From assembly GCA_017436675.1 (NCBI GenBank), contig JAFSCS010000012.1, positions 1 through 44,260 on the forward strand: a DNA stretch of 44,260 nucleotides. The letters run 5' to 3'. Below, in pieces: positions 27,936 through 35,689 of the stretch. The notes under the pieces were generated by a model. That model made no database searches and had not been told where the DNA came from. It was given only the letters and a program-made list of their open reading frames with translations. This stretch comes from Clostridia bacterium (GTDB taxonomy: Bacteria; Bacillota; Clostridia; Oscillospirales; CAG-382). The position numbers and the translations under genes are program-made. Within the stretch, counting starts at the first letter, position 1. Each line of letters begins with the position of its first letter.

Positions 27936-29010
27936 CGCTATCCTCCTTCGGTCTCAAAAGCACGACGTTGACGCTGTTTCCGCTTCGACGCATATCGTAG
28001 ATATAGTTTTCCATCGCTTCGGTAACTTCTACTGTAAACACATATATCTCGGTCATCGTCAACGAATCCTCAATACCCTTTTTTAATATTGAAGCGAAGG
28101 ATACTCCCGTTCTCGGACGCATCATCGCCATTTCTCGAAGAAGGAATTCAAAATGGTCGTCTCCGCCGCCAAGCTCGGTCTCGAGCTTCATTCGCCCGTC
28201 GGTAAGTACACAGTTTGCACTCAGTCCTACCTTATATCCAAAGCGGATCGCCTCATCGATCAAAAATGCGGCAAACGAAAGCGATTGCTCCATCATACTT
28301 TCATACTCTTTCGTTGAAAGATCGAATTTTGTTTCTGCATCAAAATTCAAGAAGATCTTAAAAAGACGAGATGATGAATATTCACGATTATTCACCATCA
28401 ACTTTCCTGCTTTTGCGGTCTGTTTGAAGTTGATAGAGTTAAATGGATCACCGACGCGATAATCCCGAACACCGTCAAAGGAAAATGGATCGATCACGAG
28501 TCGCATCGTTGTCGTTACGTCGCCTTGCAGAAGATTCATTGGGGAAGGAGGAACGTTCATATCCAGCTGACGCGGATAGACGTAGAGCTCGCAGGGTGCA
28601 TCAAAATAGACGTTATCCTTATTTGTATACACGGATGACGTATCGAGCTTATAGTATCCTCTTTTTTTGCATCTGATGACGTGGGTGCGTTGGATCTGCA
28701 TAAACGGAAGCAGATTGAATCGGCTGATACAATATTGCATTGAGCCTTTTCTCGATGCCTCGTAGCCCTCTATCTTCAGTTCTTCAAAAACATAATACTC
28801 CATATCGAGACGAAAGATGGGCAAAAAGCTCGGGTTATAGATCGTTTCGGTCATTATCACTGTATCACCTTCAAACACACCGCGTTCCGAGAAGGTACGC
28901 GAATAGACGAGCTTTTTTATTGTTTTTTGGCGCATCTTCTTCAAAAACACAGTCAACGCGATAATAAGCAATATTGCAACTGTGACGATTACGAATATAT
29001 ATTCTCTCAT
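27928..29010 (-). CDS. DUF58 protein, partner of MoxR ATPase
   Basis: 360 residues. One N-terminal membrane helix (about 5-23), a beta-rich middle (FERG-VFEGDTV-MTETIYNPS), then the DUF58 core with GVRDYRVGDPFNSINFKQTAKAGKLMVNNRE, which is the family signature, in a vWA-like fold. Only one membrane helix is seen, where many DUF58 proteins have two. Its ATG shares a base with the stop codon of the MoxR gene (TAATG), and it overlaps the next gene, so the three are a tight operon. MoxR-DUF58 pairs are thought to act as chaperones for protein complexes or envelope processes; the target here is unknown. Confidence 0.92.
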   Translation of the reverse strand: MREYIFVIVTVAILLIIALTVFLKKMRQKTIKKLVYSRTFSERGVFEGDTVIMTETIYNPSFLPIFRLDMEYYVFEELKIEGYEASRKGSMQYCISRFNLLPFMQIQRTHVIRCKKRGYYKLDTSSVYTNKDNVYFDAPCELYVYPRQLDMNVPPSPMNLLQGDVTTTMRLVIDPFSFDGVRDYRVGDPFNSINFKQTAKAGKLMVNNREYSSSRLFKIFLNFDAETKFDLSTKEYESMMEQSLSFAAFLIDEAIRFGYKVGLSANCVLTDGRMKLETELGGGDDHFEFLLREMAMMRPRTGVSFASILKKGIEDSLTMTEIYVFTVEVTEAMENYIYDMRRSGNSVNVVLLRPKEDSDE

Positions 29011-29966
29011 TACATTTGTCCGCCTACGTTTTCGGTCGGGGCGCTGATATTATCAAGTATCTCTTTTATCACGTTTTCATCTGCACCGCTTTTGAAACGA
29101 GCGGAGTTTTTCATTACGAGACGGTGCGCAAGAACATACGGTGCGACAGCCTTTACGTCATCGGGGATGACGTAGTTGCGCTCGTTCATACCCGCATAGG
29201 CTTGGGATGCTCTCATCAATGCGAGTGATGCACGCGGGCTGACTCCGAGTGCGACAGCGTCGTTTTGACGAGTAGCTTCGCATATTGCGACAATATATCT
29301 GAAGATATCGTCGGACGCATATATAGCTTTTACTTCTTCACGTGCTTTTATTATATCATTGCTTTCAACAACGGGCTCGACTCTTGAGCGCGGATCATCG
29401 TTTACGAAGCGGCGGAGGATGTTTACTCCGTCAGACATAGAGGGATATCCCATTGATATACGCAAAAAGAAGCGGTCGAGCTGCGCCTCGGGAAGTTGGA
29501 ACACACCTGCTGATTCAATTTTATTTTGTGTCGCAACTACCATAAACGGTTCGGGGAGCTTGTAGGTCGTACCATCGACGGTAACCTGATGCTCTTCCAT
29601 ACATTCGAGGAGACCTGATTGTGTTTTTGGGGTTGCTCTGTTTATTTCGTCGGCGAGGAGGATGTTTGTGAAAACAGGGCCTGCCATAAACTCAAATTCG
29701 TTATTTTTTACGTTAAAGAAGCTGATACCCGTGACGTCGCCCGGCATCAAGTCGGGGGTGAACTGGATACGCTTGAAGCTGCAATTCGAGCTTTGGGCGA
29801 ATGCTTTTACGAGTGTTGTCTTTCCTGTTCCGGGGATATCTTCAATTAATGCATGTCCTCCGCACAAAAAGGTCAAGATGAGCATATCAACGGTATGCTC
29901 TTTTCCGACGATGACTTTCGACACGTTTTCTTTGATTCTTTTTCTGATATATGAGATATGTTCCAC
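29010..29966 (-). CDS. MoxR-family AAA+ ATPase
   Basis: 318 residues starting with GTG at 29966, which has AAGGAG eight bases upstream; no ATG in frame fits better. Walker A is EDIPGTGKTTL (about 42-52), Walker B ILLADEINRA, then TQSGLLECMEEHQVT and VVATQNK, with the C-terminal lid (SPRASLALMRASQAYA). All are standard for MoxR proteins, which act as chaperone-like ATPases together with vWA or DUF58 proteins. First gene of the MoxR-DUF58-DUF4129-like operon, driven by a strong promoter at 30000-30028. Confidence 0.96.
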   Translation of the reverse strand: MEHISYIRKRIKENVSKVIVGKEHTVDMLILTFLCGGHALIEDIPGTGKTTLVKAFAQSSNCSFKRIQFTPDLMPGDVTGISFFNVKNNEFEFMAGPVFTNILLADEINRATPKTQSGLLECMEEHQVTVDGTTYKLPEPFMVVATQNKIESAGVFQLPEAQLDRFFLRISMGYPSMSDGVNILRRFVNDDPRSRVEPVVESNDIIKAREEVKAIYASDDIFRYIVAICEATRQNDAVALGVSPRASLALMRASQAYAGMNERNYVIPDDVKAVAPYVLAHRLVMKNSARFKSGADENVIKEILDNISAPTENVGGQM

Positions 29967-29999
29967 TTTTATTGCTCCTTAAATCGTTCTATCTTAATC

Positions 30000-30028
30000 A
30001 TTATAAATTGTTTTTCATATTTTGTCAA
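30000..30028 (-). promoter_or_regulatory. Promoter of the MoxR operon
   Basis: Minus strand perfect TTGACA (30028-30023), 17-bp spacer, perfect TATAAT (30005-30000), about 33 bp before the GTG start. Confidence 0.9.
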
Positions 30029-30066
30029 TCATATTATATCAACGGGTATATTTTACTCGCTTTAGG

Positions 30067-30103
30067 CAAAAAAAGAGTCCTTATTTTTAAAGGACTCTTT
30101 TTT
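30067..30103 (-). terminator. Terminator of the PadR-HAAS/DUF4097 operon
   Basis: A 14-bp stem (30069-30082 with 30090-30103, loop of 7) followed on the minus strand by a T run, 10 bp after the stop codon at 30113. Confidence 0.93.
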
Positions 30104-30112
30104 GGGTCGTTA

Positions 30113-31153
30113 TCATTCTTCGGAAAAATGGACGTCGATCCTTCCGTTGCTTGTGGATACGTCAAGCTTTATTCCTCCGCTTGTTCCGTTCGGGAGGTTA
30201 TTTTTGGCGTTACTCGTGTTTGAGGTTATCGCATAGTCGCTCATTTTTCCAGCAAGAGTACCGACGATCTTTCCGTTGCTGCTATGGAAGATCACTGTTC
30301 CGCTTACGGAGATAGATCTAAAGTCAACTGTTCCATTGGAGGTTGACACGTTCAGCGATGATCCTGCTATTGACGAAAGATGGACTGTACCATTTGATGT
30401 TGATGCATTTATCGTCGGTGACGCGATGCTATTCAGCGTTATTGAACCGTTAGTAGTATGAAGTTCTGTATGGTCGGATGCTACGCTGTTCACCGTGATC
30501 GATCCGTTTGTCGTGTCGGCATCAATATACTTTGTGGCAATGCTTTCAATTCTAACAGATCCGTTGCGGGTTTTTAGGGTGATATTATTGGCGGATACGC
30601 CTTTGATCTGCGCTGAACCGTTGGTCGTTTTTGAATCGATATTTCCGCTGAACGTTCTCGGAATCTTTATTATTACGGGATATGTTTTTTCGTTTACGGA
30701 AGTAAAGCCGAAGATGCTTCTTATTTTTTTGAAGCCCTCTTTTTCAAAGGCGATTATCTTTATATCATTTCCGCTTTGCGAAATATTATAGCCTTTTTGC
30801 TCTGTCTCGTGTGTTGTTATATGGAATTCGTCGTCGGGGGATGATTCTATTATTACGGAATTATTTTTGTCATCATAGATCAAATTCTCGACACTGCCCG
30901 CAACAACATCCGTTACGTATTCCCCTTTTTTCTTTTCCACGGGAATTGGGTCTGTTGTCAACTCGTCACGGATAGAATCGATTATCGAATCGATATTCCC
31001 AAGCTTTTCGACAGCATCGTTTTCAGTCATTCCGCTTTCGATCATATCGCTTATAACCTCGTCGAAATATTCGATCGTCTTTTTACTTTCGGTGCTTTTT
31101 CCTATTTTTATCAATTTTGATTCAAGCTCACAAAGAAACTCTTTTTTTGTCAT
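30113..31153 (-). CDS. HAAS-domain / DUF4097 beta-helix protein
   Basis: 346 residues. The N-terminal 70 residues (KKEFLCELESKL...YFDEVISDMIESGMTENDAVEKLG) match the HAAS (DUF1700) helical domain that occurs next to PadR regulators. The rest is a DUF4097-type parallel beta-helix with about 8 repeats built on T-S/T-NG-S/T-V/I (TTNGSITVNS, STSNGTVHLSS). No membrane helix is visible, although many relatives have one. Its ATG overlaps the PadR stop codon by 4 bp and has GGAGGAAG upstream. In known loci HAAS proteins follow a PadR repressor and are thought to sense or regulate envelope stress; the exact role is not known. Confidence 0.9.
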   Translation of the reverse strand: MTKKEFLCELESKLIKIGKSTESKKTIEYFDEVISDMIESGMTENDAVEKLGNIDSIIDSIRDELTTDPIPVEKKKGEYVTDVVAGSVENLIYDDKNNSVIIESSPDDEFHITTHETEQKGYNISQSGNDIKIIAFEKEGFKKIRSIFGFTSVNEKTYPVIIKIPRTFSGNIDSKTTNGSAQIKGVSANNITLKTRNGSVRIESIATKYIDADTTNGSITVNSVASDHTELHTTNGSITLNSIASPTINASTSNGTVHLSSIAGSSLNVSTSNGTVDFRSISVSGTVIFHSSNGKIVGTLAGKMSDYAITSNTSNAKNNLPNGTSGGIKLDVSTSNGRIDVHFSEE

Positions 31154-31464
31154 TGTTCTTCCTCCGCATCAATATAATTGTATACCTTCATTACGAGGGC
31201 AAAATCCTCGAGAAATTTTTTTATTTTCGCCTCGCCGATATTAGTGATCGAATAGTATCGTCTGAGCCTTGAATTATGCTCAACACTGTATACTCGCACG
31301 CAACCGCTCGACTCAAGTCGTTTCAATATTGGATATAAGGTTGACTCGGTTGCATCCAGCTCGGGAGGGAGATCTTTAATTATCAAATAACCATAGGAAT
31401 CGCCTTTTTTGAGCGTTCGCAGAACCGCGGCTTCGAACAACCCTCTTTTTAATTGTGCATCCAT
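31150..31464 (-). CDS. PadR-family transcriptional regulator
   Basis: 104 residues, ATG at 31464 after AAGGAG. The short PadR winged helix is clear: LKRGLFEAAVLRTLKKGDSYGY, then ESTLYPILKRLESSGCV and LRRYYSITNIGEAKI (the wing and dimer helix). PadR proteins of this length usually repress their own operon and respond to envelope or phenolic stress. The downstream overlapping gene is the usual HAAS/DUF4097 partner. A 7-7-7 inverted repeat over the -10 box is the likely autoregulatory operator. Confidence 0.95.
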   Translation of the reverse strand: MDAQLKRGLFEAAVLRTLKKGDSYGYLIIKDLPPELDATESTLYPILKRLESSGCVRVYSVEHNSRLRRYYSITNIGEAKIKKFLEDFALVMKVYNYIDAEEEQ

Positions 31465-31491
31465 TATTTTTCTCCTTGCTAGTTTATGGGT

Positions 31492-31522
31492 ATACTATAC
31501 ACCACATAGTATTATTTGTCAA
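31492..31522 (-). promoter_or_regulatory. PadR promoter with overlapping inverted-repeat operator
   Basis: Minus strand TTGACA (31522-31517), 17-bp spacer, TATAGT (31499-31494). The plus strand carries ATACTAT (31492-31498), a 7-bp gap and ATAGTAT (31506-31512), a perfect inverted repeat that covers the spacer and the -10 box. This is where a PadR repressor would block RNA polymerase. Confidence 0.85.
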
Positions 31523-31900
31523 GTAGTATTTTGTATTTTATAGTATTTTTATCGAAATAACACGCAAATGACGTGTGAACAGATGGTAGAGTTGGTAAAA
31601 AACCGCACTCTACAGACGGTAGAGTACGGATGGGGAAAATTAAAAAAAGCGAGAGAACAAAGAGATTGGTTGACATAATGTTGGACGTGGCGGGATGACA
31701 GGAGGTGGTGGGTGAGAGAGTGAAGTTGGAGAAGATGATGAGGTGCAAATGAGGTGGTGAGGAGGGCAAGGGGTGAGTTAAAAGGGGGGAAAGGAGCGAA
31801 AATTGGTGTGGTGGAGAGTCGTTAGTGTGAGAACGGGAGTTGAGGTGGAGGGTGTGGCAGTGCGGAATGATAAGAATGGGCGAGATTGAGATAGAATACG

Positions 31901-31919
31901 ACTCTACCGGCGGTAGAGT
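31901..31919. repeat. Palindrome CTCTACCG-G-CGGTAGAG, copy 1
   Basis: ACTCTACCGGCGGTAGAGT, a 9-bp inverted repeat around one G, followed by TGCGCTAAGGGCGTGGGAT. Identical 19-bp cores occur at 32170, 35471 and 38908. A variant with two changes in the centre is at 31607-31625. Confidence 0.9.
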
Positions 31920-32169
31920 TGCGCTAAGGGCGTGGGATATATGGGCGGAAATGTGGGTGAGTGGGCGTGCGAGAGGTGTTGAGGCGTGGGGAAGGATAAG
32001 TGGTGCGGGGTGTGAGCTGGAAATCATAATGCTCTGCCCTGCCGAGCCTTCATCTGTATTGCGCGGTCGGCTCGGCAGAGGGGGTATGATATGGGGACGT
32101 GTGGTTTACATAATGTCAGGGTGTGGGGTGTGGGGGTGGGAGCATAAGGTGGGAGGGTGAGAAAAAACG

Positions 32170-32188
32170 ACTCTACCGGCGGTAGAGT
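32170..32188. repeat. Palindrome CTCTACCG-G-CGGTAGAG, copy 2
   Basis: Same 19-bp core as at 31901. The left flank (GGTGGGAGGGTGAGAAAAAAC) is shared with the copy at 38908, showing that flanks moved with the core in at least these two. Confidence 0.9.
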
Positions 32189-32231
32189 TGCGCTAAAGTG
32201 TGGGATGTATGTGAGGAAAATGGGGGTGAGT

Positions 32232-32348
32232 GGGCGCGCGAGAGAGGTGTTGGGGCGTGAGAGAGATGTTGGGGGTGCGAGAGGCGTTAGGGCGTGCGAG
32301 AGGTGTTGGGACGCACGAGAGGCGTCGGGGCGCGCGAGAGGCATTGGA
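32232..32348. repeat. Degenerate tandem repeat, about 19-21 bp unit
   Basis: Six imperfect units of the form GGGCGYGCGAGAGGYGTTG in a row. Because the period is not a multiple of three and the units vary, long open frames over it are not evidence of a protein. Confidence 0.75.
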
Positions 32349-32412
32349 ACGCGAGGAAGGATAAGTGGTGCGGGGTTGGTGCGGGGTGTGAGCTGGAAAT
32401 CATAATGCTCTG

Positions 32413-32456
32413 CCCTGCCGAGCCCTCATCTGTATTACGTGGTCGGCTCGGCAGGG
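32413..32456. repeat. GCCGAGCC hairpin with conserved loop, best copy
   Basis: Arms CCCTGCCGAGCC (32413-32424) and GGCTCGGCAGGG (32445-32456) pair perfectly over 12 bp around a 20-nt loop (CATCTGTATT...). Related copies are at 32039-32078, 32790-32833 and, decayed, 38494-38537. All carry a similar loop, and the first, second and fourth share the left flank AGCTGGAAATCATARTGCTC. Confidence 0.85.
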
Positions 32457-33291
32457 TGGGTTATTCGGGTGGCAGAGGGGGTGTGATATGGAGATGTGCG
32501 GTTTACATAATGTTACGGGCGAGGTTGTGGGGGTGGGGTGTGGGGTGGTTAGCGCAAGTACCGGCGCTGAAGCGTGGGTGTGGGGTGTGAGATGGTTAGC
32601 GCGAGGACATGCGCTGAAGCGTGGGTGTGGGATGTGGGGACGTGCGAGGGGCGTTGGGCGTGCGTGGGGCGTTGGGCGTGCGAGGGGCGTTGGGGCGGCG
32701 TAGGAAGGAGAGGGGCGGGACATATGGGCGAAGAATTGAGGCGGGTGAGAAGAGTCTTTTGTGGGATGGGGAAAACTTGTGGTGCTATGCCCTGTCGAGC
32801 CTTCATCTGTATTGCGTGGTCGGCCCGGCAGGGTGGGTGGTATAGGGAGATGTGGGTGACAAAGGGCGAGGATGGGTGGGTTATTCGGGTGGCAGAGGGG
32901 TTGTGATATGGGGATGTGCGGTTTACATAATACCGGAAGCGAGTAGGTTGTGGGGTGTATGGGGAGATAGTGAGGTGTGGGGTTGGTGTGGGAGGATGGG
33001 TAAGTGGTGTGGGGTGACAGAGAGGTGTGGGGTGGGGCGTGTGGGTTACATAATGCCGGAGGCGAGTAGGGTTTGGGGTAAAAAAGGTGTGGTGGAGAAC
33101 GGTTAGTGCGAGGACGGGTGCTGAGGCGAGGTTAGTGCGGGTGATGGAGGTATGGCTAGATGGGGGGAAGGCGATGGATGTATTTACTTTTGAGGTGGAT
33201 TATGTTATAGTGTAATTGAAATATGGACTTGAAGCTGTTGGCGTGTTAGAACGCAAGTTGACTGTTTTGAAGGGATTTGGGTGTTATAGCT

Positions 33292-33308
33292 TTCGCTTCC
33301 GAAGCGAA
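33292..33308. repeat. Short perfect inverted repeat upstream of the XRE-methyltransferase gene
   Basis: TTCGCTTC-C-GAAGCGAA, 8-bp arms, 44 bp upstream of a TATAAT box (33352-33357) that would drive the gene starting at 33377. Its -35 partner is weak (AAGACA at 33329-33334). A regulatory site for the XRE protein is possible. Confidence 0.45.
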
Positions 33309-33376
33309 GAAGTTCACTGAATATATGAAAGACAAATTGTTAAAAGTTTGTTATAATTTGGTTGGAGGTGAGAACA

Positions 33377-34486
33377 ATGCAAAAGATAGTTAATCTTCAG
33401 TTAGCATATTTGCGCAAAAGAAAAGGAATTACACAACAAGCTTTGGCGGAAATAGTAGGAACATCATATCAAAACATCAGTAAATGGGAAAACGGTATAA
33501 CAATGCCGGATATTACTATGTTGCCTGTTCTTTCAGATTATTTCGATGTAACAACTGATCAGTTACTTGGCTTAACTGCAATTCAAGAGAATGTTTATTT
33601 AGAAGAAAAAACCGATACTGATGAATTTTGGAATGAAAAGCTTAGTTTTTTGATTCGTCAAGAAGAAATAAGCCGAAATGATGATTATTTTGAATTTTTG
33701 ATAAAAAATGTCTGGAAAATCAACGAACCTATTGATGTTTTGGATCTAGGTTGTGGATATGGATACATTGGCCTTTCATTGCTGAAATATTTACCGAAAG
33801 GCAGCACTTATACGGGTGTAGATTTTTCCGAAAATCTTCTTCAATACGGTAAAAAATTATTTCAGGAAAATCAACTACCGGTCACCTTTATCCAAGAAGA
33901 TCTTTTTAATTACAAAACGAAAAAGAAATATGATATCGCCTTGTGCCAAGGGGTATTCAGACATTATGGAACTTCAGAAGCAATTTTAAAGAAAATGTAT
34001 GAGCTTACGAAAAAAGGTGGTCTTATCCTAAGCATGGATATTAACCGCGAAATTGAATTGGACGGTATCTATATCGATGGCATGGACTACGATAAGCTAT
34101 GCAGTCGAAATGGTTGCAGAAGGCATTGGTTAGCAGAGTACAAAAACGGAGACAGAGATTATGCTGCTGCTATGAGAAGCGCGCATCGAATGTATCAACT
34201 CGGCATAAAGAATATCGAAGTGCGATTAAACGATAAGGTTTCGTTCTTTTCACCAGATCAGACTGACTATGATAAAAACATAAGCAATATGATGGAATTT
34301 AATGCTTTATGGTACAAGGAGTCCGAGCAAGAAGTGATAGAACGCCTGATGAATCATGGTATGACCAGAAGAGAGGCGTTATCTTATTATCAAAGAGGAC
34401 AGGAGATCAATGATTTTCTAAAAAACAATCCAAAGGCTACTGTAACTTGGTTGCGTGGAAAATTAATTACATTTGGAAGAAAGTAG
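33377..34486 (+). CDS. XRE regulator fused to a SAM-dependent methyltransferase
   Basis: 369 residues from the ATG at 33377, which follows GGAGGTG by six bases; an upstream TTG in frame lies inside that ribosome site and is not the start. Residues 3-65 are an XRE helix-turn-helix (RKRKGITQQALAEIVGTSYQNISKWENG). Residues about 110-230 are a class I methyltransferase with motif I VLDLGCGYGYIG (121-132) and an acidic strand end (TGVDFS). The C-terminal third is unassigned. The fusion suggests a regulator that senses SAM or a substrate, or a methylase guided to DNA; which one is not shown. It is followed at 6 bp by an isomerase-like gene, so the two are an operon. This pair is on the plus strand, unlike all other regulators in the region, and has its own non-GC hairpin terminator. 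Confidence 0.9.
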   Translation: MQKIVNLQLAYLRKRKGITQQALAEIVGTSYQNISKWENGITMPDITMLPVLSDYFDVTTDQLLGLTAIQENVYLEEKTDTDEFWNEKLSFLIRQEEISRNDDYFEFLIKNVWKINEPIDVLDLGCGYGYIGLSLLKYLPKGSTYTGVDFSENLLQYGKKLFQENQLPVTFIQEDLFNYKTKKKYDIALCQGVFRHYGTSEAILKKMYELTKKGGLILSMDINREIELDGIYIDGMDYDKLCSRNGCRRHWLAEYKNGDRDYAAAMRSAHRMYQLGIKNIEVRLNDKVSFFSPDQTDYDKNISNMMEFNALWYKESEQEVIERLMNHGMTRREALSYYQRGQEINDFLKNNPKATVTWLRGKLITFGRK

Positions 34487-34492
34487 GCTAAA

Positions 34493-35317
34493 ATGAAAGT
34501 ATTATGTTCTACAGGCGGGATCATCGGACCGCAAAATCAACGTAATTTCAGACTTTTAGAGAAATATAGCAAGGAGCTTCTTTGCGATGGATTTGAATTA
34601 ATGATGTATAAGGCTTGGTATAACGAGCTTGACGATTTGATATCTTATCTTAAAGACTTACAACTTTATATTCCGGTCGTACATTGTGAAAAAAACATCG
34701 GCACTTGTATCGGTACCGGTACTGCTGAAGAGATCAAAAGAGGCATTGACTTTTTCAAAGCAGATTGCCGAGTGGCAAAAGAAATATCTGCGCAAATGTT
34801 AGTTTTACATTTGTGGGGCGGAATGGTGTCTGACAGCAATTTTGATACAAACTTGTTATACTATGAAAAGCTTAATGAAATTGCAAAGCAATACAGTCTT
34901 GAGCTTTTGATAGAGAATATTGTTTGTAACGTCAAGGATCCTATGACCAGGTGGTGTCAATTGGCAGAGTTCTATCCGAATATTAATTTTGTCTTTGATA
35001 CAAAGATGGCGTCATTTCACGGGCAACTTGAGCTTTTGTATCAAAAAGAATACGAATGGCTATGGAAAAACGGACATATATGTCATTATCACATTGGAGA
35101 TTATGGTAGCTTTCCGATGGATTGGTCAAACTTGAAGTCACTCCCTATCGGAATGGGAAATATTGATTTTGACAGCTTTGGTGCATTTTTAAGAAGAAGT
35201 AGTTATGATGGTTTTCTCACTTTGGAAGGTAGCTCATTCGATGATAACGGAGACGTCGATATCACATTGTTGAATAAATGTTTTGAAATCATAAGAGGCT
35301 GGGATAAGCACTCTTGA
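34493..35317 (+). CDS. TIM-barrel sugar isomerase/epimerase-like protein (AP endonuclease 2 fold)
   Basis: 274 residues, ATG 6 bp after the preceding stop codon. The pattern fits the AP-endonuclease-2 / xylose-isomerase-like barrel: an early loop with DGFELMMYKAWY, then VVHCEKN, LVLHLWGG, LLIENIV, FVFDTKMASFH, CHYHIGDYG and TLEGSSFD. The Glu, Asp, His and Glu in the last motifs are the usual metal ligands. Members isomerise sugars or cleave sugar-derived substrates; the substrate cannot be read from the sequence. No signal peptide, so cytoplasmic. The operon with an XRE-methyltransferase is unusual. Confidence 0.88.
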   Translation: MKVLCSTGGIIGPQNQRNFRLLEKYSKELLCDGFELMMYKAWYNELDDLISYLKDLQLYIPVVHCEKNIGTCIGTGTAEEIKRGIDFFKADCRVAKEISAQMLVLHLWGGMVSDSNFDTNLLYYEKLNEIAKQYSLELLIENIVCNVKDPMTRWCQLAEFYPNINFVFDTKMASFHGQLELLYQKEYEWLWKNGHICHYHIGDYGSFPMDWSNLKSLPIGMGNIDFDSFGAFLRRSSYDGFLTLEGSSFDDNGDVDITLLNKCFEIIRGWDKHS

Positions 35318-35375
35318 TCCTTGTTTAGCGATTATTACATCTAAATAAAGCGCATCCTATGAAAGATCGATTTAT

Positions 35376-35410
35376 ACAGCACCTCTTTTACGGGTGCTGT
35401 TTTCTTTTGG
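35376..35410 (+). terminator. Terminator of the XRE-methyltransferase operon
   Basis: 8-bp stem ACAGCACC (35376-35383) with GGTGCTGT (35393-35400), followed by TTTTCTTTT. It differs in sequence from the GC hairpins that bracket the minus-strand regulators. Confidence 0.88.
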
Positions 35411-35470
35411 AGGTGGGGCGTTTTTTTGGGGGGATGGGTGATGAACTTGGTTAAATTGAGAAAAATTACG

Positions 35471-35489
35471 ACTCTACCGGCGGTAGAGT
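35471..35489. repeat. Palindrome CTCTACCG-G-CGGTAGAG, copy 3
   Basis: Same 19-bp core as the copies at 31901, 32170 and 38908, again followed by TGCGCTRAGGGCGTGGGAT. Confidence 0.9.
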
Positions 35490-35659
35490 TGCGCTGAGGG
35501 CGTGGGATGTAAGTGCGGAAAATGGGGGTGAGTGGGCGCGCGAAAGGCGTTGGGGAGTAAGAGAGGTGTTGGGGCGGCGTAGGAGGGAGAGGGGCGGTAG
35601 CAAGGGCGAGGCGAGGGCGAAAGGTGGTGTGGTGTGGGGTGAGTGGAGTAGGTTGAGAT

Positions 35660-35686
35660 AAAAAAAGCCCCGCGGGTGCGGGACTT
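35660..35686 (-). terminator. GC hairpin terminator, left boundary of regulator unit A
   Basis: GCCCCGC (35667-35673), loop GGGT, right arm GCGGGAC with one mismatch, then on the minus strand a run of seven T. It follows the stop codon of the XRE gene at 35690 directly. Confidence 0.85.
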
Positions 35687-35689
35687 AAG

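Larger units (their letters stand above)
31560..33120. repeat. Large mosaic G-rich, C-poor non-coding block
   Basis: About 1.5 kb without a credible gene. The plus strand is dominated by G, T and A in GGGTG/GTGGGG runs. Recognisable modules occur in scrambled order: the CTCTACCG/CGGTAGAG palindrome (31607, 31901, 32170), the GCCGAGCC hairpin (32039, 32413, 32790), the GATATGG-GATG/ACGTG-GGTTTACATAATG box (32088, 32486, 32907 and a partial at 33038), a 19-bp GCGAGAGGCGTTGGG-type tandem (32232-32348), a TTAGCGC hairpin (near 32551 and 32596), and a CGGCGTAGGAAGGAGAGGGGCGG piece (near 32695). The same modules recur between the regulator genes to the right, so the block appears to be a store or a product of repeated duplication. 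Confidence 0.85.
35411..35689. repeat. Mosaic repeat block ending in GC hairpin
   Basis: Contains the CTCTACCG palindrome (35471-35489), a short stretch of the GAGAGGYGTTGGGG repeat (35530-35573), then the long module that starts GGCGGCGTAGGAGGGAGAGG (35573) and runs through GGTTGAGATAAAAAA into the hairpin at 35666. The last module recurs almost unchanged at 39048-39163 and 41606-41713. No gene seen. Confidence 0.88.

Noticed and set aside
31512..32027. Minus-strand frames rich in Pro, Ser, His and Leu in the G-rich blocks (also near 32.0-32.8, 35.3-35.7 and 38.6-39.2 kb)
   Set aside because: They arise because C-rich DNA has few stops. The repeat units are 19 bp, not a multiple of three, so no reading frame is kept, and there are no starts with ribosome sites.
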